From assembly GCA_028285035.1 (NCBI GenBank), contig JANQQF010000166.1, positions 1-48,349 on the forward strand: DNA of 48,349 nt, in the 5' to 3' direction. Origin of the DNA: Phycisphaerae bacterium (GTDB taxonomy: Bacteria; Chloroflexota; Anaerolineae; 4572-78; J111). The notes under the pieces are model-generated. The model was given only the letters and a program-made list of their open reading frames with translations, was not told the DNA's origin and ran no database searches. Made by a program: the position numbers and the translations under genes. Positions 27,081 through 35,907 of the stretch are shown piece by piece (the first letter of the stretch is position 1; each line of letters starts with the position of its first letter).

Positions 27081-27156
27081 TCATATCAATCACTTCACTG
27101 GCCCAATCCCACTGTTTGAGGGCAAAGCCGCTGGTCAAATGTATCCAATTCCATGT

Positions 27157-27189
27157 AAAAAAGAGCCGTTACCAATTAGGTAGCGACTC
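27157..27189 (-). terminator. Intrinsic terminator after the RHS-lipoprotein operon
   Basis: On the minus strand GAGTCGCTACC pairs with GGTAACGGCTC (one mismatch, one G-T pair, loop TAATT) and is followed by six T. It closes the giant A-RHS-lipoprotein transcript. The displaced RHS tip begins almost immediately afterwards. Confidence 0.8.
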
Positions 27190-27237
27190 TTCACACATCC
27201 AAGTTATATCCTTTTCATACCTTAGATACCAATCCCC

Positions 27238-27372
27238 TTATGGAACACTAGTAATATCATTAGTATTTACATCAATCCCAAATCTACACAAATTGGTCTC
27301 CGTAACAGGATTGTAGCAACTCACATCCCAAACATCTTTAGATTGATATATCTGTATATTCAAACCACGCAA
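27238..27372 (-). CDS. Possible 44-residue ORF or gene remnant
   Basis: A TTG-initiated frame runs to a TAA at 27238 with protein-like composition (DVWDVSCYNPVTETNLCRFG, then IDVNTNDITSVP). Just upstream an ATG at 27376 opens MIAWFEYTDISI in another frame, so one frameshift would join them. It may be the tail of a decayed small gene between the lipoprotein and the terminator. I recognise no family. Confidence 0.3.
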   Translation of the reverse strand: MRGLNIQIYQSKDVWDVSCYNPVTETNLCRFGIDVNTNDITSVP

Positions 27373-27399
27373 TCATCGAGGGTGATAAAGTTGATCTGT

Positions 27400-28506
27400 T
27401 TATTTGTTTAATTTCTCAAATGCAATAAGTTCGCCACTATCAAAAAAATGTACATATAATCGGTTTTCATTAGCAGAGATTGCTGAAACCTGACGAGTTA
27501 TATCAACTTTATTGGGGAGTAATTCAGCGAAACCAACTGTTTCGCCAGTTCGAGGATTAATGACAAGAATTCTTGCCTCCTTTGATATTACATACAATAG
27601 GTTATCAACGATAATAAAATTGGAATAGACTTCGTTTGGACGATACCACAAAGTTTTACCTGTATTTAAATCTATGCCAGCTAAACTATTAAAAACTACA
27701 CCTCGTTTATACTCTGAAAATTTTGTTATGATCATATTATCATAAAGTTGAATGGGGTCATGGATAACAAATTTATTTCCCAGGTTGTTTATGTCAGTAC
27801 GCCAGACAATTTGACCTCCGCTTATTAAAACCAAAAAATCCTTACCCTGTTGTTTAAGCACATCATCATTATCAAGTTGAATTACCACGCTACTATCTTC
27901 ACCAAGACCAAAAGCTTGTTGATGATCAATTAAAGTACCTGACACAGGATCAAAAACATAAATTAAACTTTCTATAGTGCTATAAACATAGAGATTTTGA
28001 CCTTGTAGTTGCACTACATATGGTCTTCGGGTCGGTAATCTTTTATCAGCCTGCCACACCAAGTTGCCAGTTTGTAAATCGTAAGCCGTCACTAATACAT
28101 CAGAAGAGTTTTGTCGTCCAACTGCATATATCCTGGAGTCATTGTCAGAAACAAGCCCCTGAATGAATCCGTCGATTTTAGTTTCCCACCTTATGGTTCC
28201 CTGATCTGCTTCAGCCAATTTAAGTAAGTCACCCCCTCCTGTCAATAAAGGATTGTCAAGAAAGACTATACCTTCTTTGGTTGCTACAAAATTACGAGCG
28301 TTTTGATTAGCATCAAGCAGACGCATTTCTAGCCGCCAAATTTCTCGCCAAGGGAAGTTTTGCATCGACCCTAATTTTCTCGAATTGATTATGGGAATTG
28401 GGGTTGAATTACTATTTGAATTTCCTGGGCCACAGGATAATAACACACAACCCGACAATAAAAGTAGAAAAGTAAAATAAAGTCCTAAAAAATCCTTTTG
28501 ATACAT
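27400..28506 (-). CDS. PQQ-propeller lipoprotein, candidate immunity protein of the RHS tip
   Basis: The 368-residue product starts at an ATG with GAGG five to six bases upstream. It opens with a lipoprotein signal peptide: LLLLSGC gives a lipobox with Cys20, and Cys25 is a second possibility. A low-complexity GPGNSNSNS linker follows. Residues about 75-365 form PQQ/pyrrolo-quinoline-like blades (GTIRWETKIDG, TGNLVWQADKR, TGKTLWYRPN, NPRTGETVGF). No enzyme residues are evident, so it is probably a binding propeller rather than a dehydrogenase. It starts 27 bases after the RHS stop codon, where RHS immunity genes normally lie. Anchoring outside the membrane would suit a partner toxin that acts at the surface or on the envelope. 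An outer-surface assembly role is the alternative. Confidence 0.72.
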   Translation of the reverse strand: MYQKDFLGLYFTFLLLLSGCVLLSCGPGNSNSNSTPIPIINSRKLGSMQNFPWREIWRLEMRLLDANQNARNFVATKEGIVFLDNPLLTGGGDLLKLAEADQGTIRWETKIDGFIQGLVSDNDSRIYAVGRQNSSDVLVTAYDLQTGNLVWQADKRLPTRRPYVVQLQGQNLYVYSTIESLIYVFDPVSGTLIDHQQAFGLGEDSSVVIQLDNDDVLKQQGKDFLVLISGGQIVWRTDINNLGNKFVIHDPIQLYDNMIITKFSEYKRGVVFNSLAGIDLNTGKTLWYRPNEVYSNFIIVDNLLYVISKEARILVINPRTGETVGFAELLPNKVDITRQVSAISANENRLYVHFFDSGELIAFEKLNK

Positions 28507-28533
28507 TTTTGCCTCAATAATAAAAAGTACAAA

Positions 28534-31500
28534 CTATTCTGTATTTAATGGTTGGCCTACAAAAACTGGAATACCGTTTCTATTAAAGGTGTTTGCCCCA
28601 ACAGCTGCTCCGGCACTTCTTAAGTTGAAATCTAATTTATCACCGCTTGTATTATTGAAGGGCATCGTAACACTTAAGGGAAAGACTGAATTCGGCGAAC
28701 CATCACCATTCAACACATCTTTTAACATTTTATCCTCATAACCCTGATAGGATTGTACAGGGCCATCTCGTTCAACCTCTGTGTAAGTTACTGATAGATT
28801 AACTGGGCTATATGATATAGATGGTGCAGGACCATAATAATTAATAAGCCCATTCACCCCTGGTCCTCCTGAATGTGAGCCGGGTGCCCCAACCCAACTT
28901 AAACCACCTTGTCCACTATAGAAGTTTGACAATACCCCACTATGTTTAGCAAGATGAGCGCCTGATTTTGATGCTCCAACACCTATCCCCTTAAGAATAC
29001 CTTGAAATGGTATAACAAGTGATGCATCAGCTGAGATGCCTACGTTTTTTCCCTCATAATCATTGGTAATTCCATTTCCTGTAAAACCTCTTAACAGACC
29101 TCCATAGACAATATACTCATAGCCATATAGTGTACTTGTCAAGCCTCCTATGCCTGAATCGCTAGAAGCACTATACTTGAATCTTTGGCGTTGACGGCTT
29201 TCAAAATCATATACAATTTCCTCTCCAACGACACCAAAACTACAGAAAAACACATTAAGTATCGTGACTCTACCTTCTACATAACCATTAAAATCCTGTA
29301 ACCCGTTAGCGAGAGTATATGAAGGAGGTAATTTCGCTAAAACAGGAAAATATGGGGCCTCTTGCGGTCCTATAGATATCTCATCATTTGGTGCTGGCGG
29401 ATCCATCCCACTCGGATCAATCAAATTAATCGGATTCCCCCGCACATACTGATACGGTGGCTCACTCTCCACCGGATCAACGCTCAAAAATGTACCTGTC
29501 TCCGGCGCATACCACCGTGCCCTCAAGTGTAACAGGCTCACTTCCTCCTGCCACCACTCGCCTGTATAGCCGTAGGTATCCGCCCCGGTCTCAAGCGCAT
29601 TCCCATACGGATCAAACTCCTGATACGAAACAACTTGCGCTGTCTCATCGACCACCTGTCGTACTGAGCCAAGGGCATCGCTCAATAAATAGCGAACCTC
29701 ACCTAAGCTACTTTCAGTCATAATCACACCCGGTAGGTGCAAATACGCATTACCCTCGCTCGTGTAAATCACCTCCGGCAAGCCTTGCACATCAAGGGCA
29801 TAATCCGTCGTCACCCCATCCACCGTCTGCCCCACGCGATCATTGACGCCGTTGTACATCGGCTCGACCACGTGACTGTCTCGGCTCGTCTCCACCAACC
29901 GATTCGCCGCATCAAATTGATTGACCATTTCCCCAGTTTGGAGCAAATTACCGTTGTCATCAAAGGTGTAGGTCGTCGATGAGGCTGAGTCGCTGACCGC
30001 CGTCAACCGATTGGCGGCATCGTACAAATAGTCGGTCGTATCACCACCAATAATCTGTTTGAGCCGATTGCCGACCAGATCATACGCATAGTCGTAGGTT
30101 GCTCCCGTCGAGTAATCAGCGTCAGTTAGACGATATACGCCATCGTAGGTGTAAATCATCGTTTGGGTCAGCGAGACAGTGCCAAACAGTTGCCGAGCCG
30201 ACTCAACAGGCCCTTCTCCAGCCGGAGCATACATCTGATCTGTCGTCAGTAGGAGCCGATCCACTCGAAGCCCATCTTCACGCATCCATAGGCTAAGAGT
30301 ATATAACCCTGTATTAGTCACAGTGACCGTTGCACTTAAATCAGTCACAGCTAAACGTTCGCTCCCCCAACTCCACCCTTCGGGCGCAAAGCCGCTCAAA
30401 CCGACGACCTGTTGCTCTGGATTTGGCCCATCCGGTCCATTCAGCCCAACATAAACCGAGTCGTTCCCCGGATTCTCATTCGAGCCGCGTAGCCAAATTG
30501 TGTACACACCTGTTGTTACAAATTGGATTGGGTAATCCACCCGTGGGCCATCTGTTATTTGGGCGGGTGAGTGAAGGACATCCACATCAGGTAAGGCTTG
30601 GATATGCCCCGCCACCGCTTCCCACCGATGACTCAAACCAAGGGCTTGATCGCTAAAGTTTTCCCCTTCAATCACCACCAAGCCATCTTGCTCTTCATAC
30701 GCTCCAGTCGAGCCTTCTCCCAATGTTTGCAACGTCTCGGTCACGGCGGTGCGATTGCCCACCTTGTTGAGGGTGTAATCATATTGACCCAAGGTTTCGG
30801 TACTGGTCGAGTAAGTTAACAACTCAAGCCGTCCAATGTCATCGTAATCGTAATCGCTTTGGATACCGTTGGGCAGAGCTACCCCGGTCATTCGATTGGC
30901 ATCATCATAAGTATACCCAAATTGATCGCTATTCCAATCCGTTACCGTATCCAACCGATTGGCGACATCATAGTCATAAACCACCGACCCCACACTGCCA
31001 GGATAAGTCAAACTCGTTTGATTGCCCGCTCGGTCGTAGCCATAACCAACCTGGAAATTGGCCCCATCAGTCACATCGGTCAGCCGATTGAGATCGTCGT
31101 AGAGATAGGTCGTTTGCCCGGTACCATCCTGCATCGTCTCACGGTTACCTACGTTGTTATAGGTGAAGGTCACATCGGGCGTGTCATCTGAGTAGGTGAT
31201 GTCAGTTAACCGATATACCTTGTCATAGAAGAATTCGGTGACCACGGTGTTGGCATCAGTGATCACCTTCTGGTTGCCCACTCGATCATAGCCATATGTG
31301 GTGATGTTACCCAAGGCATCTTCCATCTCGCGGCGGCGGTTGAGGCCATCATAGCGATAGTGGGTGGCAAAGCCCCGGGCGTTGATCGTCATCGTCCGAT
31401 TGCCCAGCGCATCATACCGATATTCGGTGATCAGGTCTTCATCCTGGGCCGCACCCACCGCCGGGGGCACCCCATCCTCATAATTCTCAATCACCTCGGT

Positions 31501-34500
31501 CAAGCGTCCCAAATCATCATAGTCGTAGTGGGTTTCGGTCAGCTCGGCATCAATCATCACCGTCCGCTCGCCGACCTCGTTGTAGCGATATTCGATGATG
31601 TGGCCCAGCTCATTCTCGATAAACCGTAGCCGCCCCACGCCATCATAGCGATACTCCGTTCGCTCCAATTCGGCGTTGATGGTGGCTGTGCGCTGCCCCA
31701 GCCCATCGTACTCGGTGCGGCTCACGTGCAGTAGGGCATTGGTGATGGCGATGGTTCGGCCTAGCCCATCATAGCCAAACCAAGTGGAGTTGCCTCGCCC
31801 ATCAATGGTCTCAAGCCGTCGACTAAGGGCATCGTACTTGACCGCTTGGGTCACGTTGGTGTCGCTGTTGCTCGGCCCGCCAGAGACAAAGTTCAGGGTC
31901 GTCAGGGTCAGTCGATTTAGCTCGTCATAATCGTATTTGGTGACCCTGGTTTCGGCATCGGTCTCGGTCCGCCGATTGCCCAAGGCATCGTAGGTGTAGC
32001 GCGTGATCTGGTTCTCTGCATCCTCCATCTCTTCCAACCGATAGAGGCTATCGTAACGATAGAGGGTTACGTTCCCCTCCGCATCGATGGTCCGCTCCCG
32101 ATTGCCCACTTCGTCGTACAGGACGACTGTCTGTCCGTCCAGATGGTTGGTTGTGGTCACGACCCGATTGAGCGCATCATAGTCGTATGTGACGATTTGG
32201 GATTTGGGATTGACGATTTGGGTGCGGTTACCCACCGCATCATAGGTGTAAATCGTTTCCCCGTTGAGCGGATTGGTAATTTTGAAGACCCGATTGAGAT
32301 CGTCATATTCATAATCAGTGCGCCGATTGGCCGGGTCGATGATGGCCGTTTGGTTGCCCAGATCATCATACAGGTAGATGGTGATCAAATCCTCATCCGG
32401 GCCATCACTGCCGTCGTGGACCTTGTCGATACAATTTTCGATGCTCTGCTTAATTCGGTTAAGGTCATCATAAACCGTACAGCTAGCCCGCTCTTCCGGT
32501 GCCCCAACCGAGCTGATAGTCTTCTCCACATTGCCGTTGTCATCATATACATATTGAGTGGTAATGTTTTGATCAGGATGGTTGACGTTATAATCCCCAT
32601 TGCCCACATAGTTAGTCACCGTCCGGTCCACCCGTCCCGCCGTGTCATAGAAGGTGCGGCTAACGTAATTCAAAGTATCGGTCACCGCAATCGAGCGGCC
32701 AAATTCATCATAGCCGTAGGTGGTGATCAAATTGTACTCATTTTGATAATTCTGCGTCGGGTTGCTGCTGTGCTTGTTCTGAATGGTCTGAATCAGCTGC
32801 CCCCCAGCATCATAGATGTTCTCGCTCACCCGTCCCAGGGTATCCGTGGTCGTTTCGCGGCGACCTGCCCCGTCGTAGCTGTAGGTGGTAATCAGGTTAT
32901 ACTCATCTTGATAATTCTGCGTCACGTTAGTAGGGTGCTCATTCTCAATGATTTGGATCAGGTTATTCCCATCATCATAGATATTCCGAGTCACTTTCCC
33001 CTTGGCATCAATCGTCCGCTCCAGCCGGTTGAGGGCATCATACTGATAGCGGGTGGTAAAGCCCAAGGCATCGGTGATCACCGTGCGATTGCCAAAGGTA
33101 TCATAGCCATACTTGGTGACATTCCCCCTCGCATCCCGCATCGCCACCAGCAGTTGTTGGCTATTGTAGGTGTAAATTGTGGTCCCCACCAGAGGGGCAG
33201 TCACCTTGCGGAGGTTGTTGTTTAGGTCATACTCATAATCTGTTGTCACCTCATTGGCATCCGTTACACTGGCCAAGTTGTTCTGGGCATCATAGGTATA
33301 ATGCGTCTCATTCCCCAAATCATCCGTAATGGCCAAGGTTTGGCCTAAGTCATTCCGCAAATATTCGGTCTTGTTCCCCTTAGCATCAATCTCAAGGTCA
33401 CGGTTGAGATAATCATCAAAGGTATAGGTTTGATTGGGCAAGGTGTCCACACTTTGATTGATCAACAACCCCTCATCATCGTATGTATCTGTCATCGCCG
33501 TACCATTGACCGTCATCGTGCGAATCCCGTTGTCATTATTGGGATCAGTGGGATATGTAATCTCGGCCATCACCCGCCCCGCCCCATCTTCTTGGCGAAT
33601 GGCCCTGGCTCGGTCATCAAAAAAGGTTTTGACCTTGGTCCGCCCATCAGGATCAATCACCTCATGCAACAGATAGGTCGAGGTGGCAGGATCCAGCGTC
33701 AGCGGATATGTATACACGTATGTCCAATCCAAGTCCCGTAAATCATTGACCGTGGCCAGATTGCCATAGATGTCATATTGATAGCTCACACTACGCCCTG
33801 TATGGTCGGCCACAGTGTCCAGCAGCCCCTGCGTGTTGTAGCTCAAGTCCAGCCAGCGTTGCCCGCTCGGCCCGGTCACCCGGCTCAAGCGTCGATTGGT
33901 ATAGGACATAGTAGTCAGATACCCCTGTGGATCACGAATGCTAGTCAAGTATGCTTTTTGCAGAGATCCATAAGCCTCAAATTCAAACACTAACCCCGCA
34001 TCCGTCTGCCCCATCACATCACCCAATGGCGAGCCAACCATTACAGTATCCCCATCAAGGGCCACACTCTGCCCTATCGGCTCGTAATCTTCACCAAATT
34101 TCCGAATGAACAGCTCTTGTCCATTGATTAACTCCCAGCCATACTCACCAAGTTCATACAAGTAAACTAGCCCAACCTGAATATTCCATTGATTTTTAAC
34201 CCCAGGTATCCCCACCAAAATTCGATCACCCTCAATCGCGACGGCTTGACCAAATAACCCACCTTCTTCGGCTAAAGTTGAATGATATCCCCAACTATTT
34301 GTGCCACCTGTATTTTGCTCAAATACATTAGCTGACCCAAAATCCGCTTCCGACTTCGGGATACCAACCACAATTCGGTTGTCATCAATCCCTACACTGG
34401 TTCCAAACTCATCACCTTGAGGATCCCACGCTGGCGATATTAATTTTTTCAACTGGCCCCAATTATTCGCGCCGCCTTGGCCGCGCTCAAACAAGTAGGC

Positions 34501-35907
34501 GGCCCCAGCATCTGTCCCTTGGCTATCCTCCTTATAGGCTCCCACGACTACTCGATCAGCATCAATATCAACACTGTAGCCAAAACCATCGCCTGATTCA
34601 CCATCACTCCCCGTTATTTTTTTCGTGAGTCCCCAATTGTCGGTACCGCCCTGATTGCGCTCAAAAATATAAGCTGCTCCGGCATCTGTCCCTCGGCTGT
34701 CCTCTTGATAGGCCCCCACCACCAAGGTGTCCCCATCCAAAGCCAGACTGTAGCCAAAGTAATCTTCAGCCACTCCATCTGCAATGGTAATCTTGGTGAC
34801 CTGCCCCCAATTATCTGGACCGCCTTGGTCGCGCTGGAAAATGTAAACCGCCCCAGCATTCGTCGCTTGACTGTCCTGTTGATAGGCCCCCACCGCCACG
34901 GTATCCCCAGACAATGACACGGCCTGTCCAAAGAAATCGCTGGCCGCCCCATCCCCGGCCACCACCTTTTTCACCTCATTCCAGCCCGAGCTCCCCCCTG
35001 AATTACGCTGGTAGAGGTACACTCCCCCGGCATCAACCCCGTTGGTCGTGTCATCGCTCGGTGCCCCAACCACCATCCAGTCGCCATCGACCGCAAGGGC
35101 CTGCCCGAAATTATCTTGAGGTTGGTAATCATTGGCCGTTAGGGTGTCTTGAGTAAAAAGTTGGCCGGGTTTCGGGGTTTCAAAGGTATAGACTGTTTGA
35201 TTGCCTGTGGTAATGACATAAGTTTGGGTCAAAACGTGATCATATTTGACCATACTGGCCCAAATCCCAGGGTCAGGGATGTACGTTTCTCCATATCCAC
35301 CTTCACCTTCTCCTTCGCCTTCACCCCCTTCAATCGTGAATCGCATCCGCGAGCCGTGCGGCGCTTTCAAAATCACCGCATTGTCAACGCCATATGGGCC
35401 TGCCGCAAAGGTTAAATCCAGATCATAGGTATGGGTCCAGCCATACCCCATCGTATCAGAGTACACCACCAAATCCTCAACCACAGAAAGACTGTTGTAT
35501 GTTCTCTCAAACCTCAACGGCTGACCCAAGGTGGGAATGGAAATATCCGTTATCTCAAGATTAAAGTTGCCACTATGGGTATTAATTGGGTCAACAATTT
35601 CATTAAACCTGGGTCCTCCACAGATTGGGCATTCCCGACTTGAGAAGCGAAAATATTTTGATGTGCCTGTGTAACAGGGTTCAGGTATATGAAAGTCAGT
35701 ACAATCACCAAAAGAAAGGTATCGAATCCCACTCAACTCTGTTGAAGCTGAGGTCAGTGCCTGCAAAGTCGGTGACTGAGGCGCTGCCTCAACCGGAGTA
35801 GACACAAAGGCCAAAAATAACGTCAGCAATGCCAACCCCAGCAGGAGGGGCAGGATGTATGAGAATATTGATTTCAGTCTAGTATATTGTGCTTGTTGCT
35901 TATTCAT
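28534..35907 (-). CDS. Full-length RHS/YD-repeat polymorphic toxin with a novel 290-residue tip
   Basis: I chose the ATG at 35907 (GGAGG nine bases upstream), which overlaps the giant A stop by 8 bases. The product is 2457 residues. In order: signal/anchor segment (YILPLLLGLALLTLFLAF); DUF6531-type entry domain near residue 105 (NPVNTHSG-like NTHSGNFNLEITD); FG-GAP-like blades at about 252-640 (DFFGQAVSLSGDTVAVGAYQ); many YD repeats at about 650-1715 (YDALNRLERTID, YDDLNRVFKI); a carbohydrate-binding-like jelly roll at about 1743-1893 (VIEGENF ... MREDGLRVDRLLLTTD); more YD repeats and the core end (LLHLRARWYAPETGTFLSVDP, split here as LRARWYAPETGTF and LSVDP) to DPSG. The last 290 residues (28534-29406) are the variable tip; I recognise no toxin family in it. 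Sampled G/C falls from 34 of 60 in the core to 25-27 of 60 in the tip. The lipoprotein follows as candidate immunity gene. Confidence 0.9.
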   Translation of the reverse strand: MNKQQAQYTRLKSIFSYILPLLLGLALLTLFLAFVSTPVEAAPQSPTLQALTSASTELSGIRYLSFGDCTDFHIPEPCYTGTSKYFRFSSRECPICGGPRFNEIVDPINTHSGNFNLEITDISIPTLGQPLRFERTYNSLSVVEDLVVYSDTMGYGWTHTYDLDLTFAAGPYGVDNAVILKAPHGSRMRFTIEGGEGEGEGEGGYGETYIPDPGIWASMVKYDHVLTQTYVITTGNQTVYTFETPKPGQLFTQDTLTANDYQPQDNFGQALAVDGDWMVVGAPSDDTTNGVDAGGVYLYQRNSGGSSGWNEVKKVVAGDGAASDFFGQAVSLSGDTVAVGAYQQDSQATNAGAVYIFQRDQGGPDNWGQVTKITIADGVAEDYFGYSLALDGDTLVVGAYQEDSRGTDAGAAYIFERNQGGTDNWGLTKKITGSDGESGDGFGYSVDIDADRVVVGAYKEDSQGTDAGAAYLFERGQGGANNWGQLKKLISPAWDPQGDEFGTSVGIDDNRIVVGIPKSEADFGSANVFEQNTGGTNSWGYHSTLAEEGGLFGQAVAIEGDRILVGIPGVKNQWNIQVGLVYLYELGEYGWELINGQELFIRKFGEDYEPIGQSVALDGDTVMVGSPLGDVMGQTDAGLVFEFEAYGSLQKAYLTSIRDPQGYLTTMSYTNRRLSRVTGPSGQRWLDLSYNTQGLLDTVADHTGRSVSYQYDIYGNLATVNDLRDLDWTYVYTYPLTLDPATSTYLLHEVIDPDGRTKVKTFFDDRARAIRQEDGAGRVMAEITYPTDPNNDNGIRTMTVNGTAMTDTYDDEGLLINQSVDTLPNQTYTFDDYLNRDLEIDAKGNKTEYLRNDLGQTLAITDDLGNETHYTYDAQNNLASVTDANEVTTDYEYDLNNNLRKVTAPLVGTTIYTYNSQQLLVAMRDARGNVTKYGYDTFGNRTVITDALGFTTRYQYDALNRLERTIDAKGKVTRNIYDDGNNLIQIIENEHPTNVTQNYQDEYNLITTYSYDGAGRRETTTDTLGRVSENIYDAGGQLIQTIQNKHSSNPTQNYQNEYNLITTYGYDEFGRSIAVTDTLNYVSRTFYDTAGRVDRTVTNYVGNGDYNVNHPDQNITTQYVYDDNGNVEKTISSVGAPEERASCTVYDDLNRIKQSIENCIDKVHDGSDGPDEDLITIYLYDDLGNQTAIIDPANRRTDYEYDDLNRVFKITNPLNGETIYTYDAVGNRTQIVNPKSQIVTYDYDALNRVVTTTNHLDGQTVVLYDEVGNRERTIDAEGNVTLYRYDSLYRLEEMEDAENQITRYTYDALGNRRTETDAETRVTKYDYDELNRLTLTTLNFVSGGPSNSDTNVTQAVKYDALSRRLETIDGRGNSTWFGYDGLGRTIAITNALLHVSRTEYDGLGQRTATINAELERTEYRYDGVGRLRFIENELGHIIEYRYNEVGERTVMIDAELTETHYDYDDLGRLTEVIENYEDGVPPAVGAAQDEDLITEYRYDALGNRTMTINARGFATHYRYDGLNRRREMEDALGNITTYGYDRVGNQKVITDANTVVTEFFYDKVYRLTDITYSDDTPDVTFTYNNVGNRETMQDGTGQTTYLYDDLNRLTDVTDGANFQVGYGYDRAGNQTSLTYPGSVGSVVYDYDVANRLDTVTDWNSDQFGYTYDDANRMTGVALPNGIQSDYDYDDIGRLELLTYSTSTETLGQYDYTLNKVGNRTAVTETLQTLGEGSTGAYEEQDGLVVIEGENFSDQALGLSHRWEAVAGHIQALPDVDVLHSPAQITDGPRVDYPIQFVTTGVYTIWLRGSNENPGNDSVYVGLNGPDGPNPEQQVVGLSGFAPEGWSWGSERLAVTDLSATVTVTNTGLYTLSLWMREDGLRVDRLLLTTDQMYAPAGEGPVESARQLFGTVSLTQTMIYTYDGVYRLTDADYSTGATYDYAYDLVGNRLKQIIGGDTTDYLYDAANRLTAVSDSASSTTYTFDDNGNLLQTGEMVNQFDAANRLVETSRDSHVVEPMYNGVNDRVGQTVDGVTTDYALDVQGLPEVIYTSEGNAYLHLPGVIMTESSLGEVRYLLSDALGSVRQVVDETAQVVSYQEFDPYGNALETGADTYGYTGEWWQEEVSLLHLRARWYAPETGTFLSVDPVESEPPYQYVRGNPINLIDPSGMDPPAPNDEISIGPQEAPYFPVLAKLPPSYTLANGLQDFNGYVEGRVTILNVFFCSFGVVGEEIVYDFESRQRQRFKYSASSDSGIGGLTSTLYGYEYIVYGGLLRGFTGNGITNDYEGKNVGISADASLVIPFQGILKGIGVGASKSGAHLAKHSGVLSNFYSGQGGLSWVGAPGSHSGGPGVNGLINYYGPAPSISYSPVNLSVTYTEVERDGPVQSYQGYEDKMLKDVLNGDGSPNSVFPLSVTMPFNNTSGDKLDFNLRSAGAAVGANTFNRNGIPVFVGQPLNTE

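Noticed and set aside
32143..33225. 360-codon plus-strand frame
   Set aside because: It lies opposite the YD-repeat part of the RHS gene; its periodic hydrophobic pattern mirrors the repeats, and there is no start signal.
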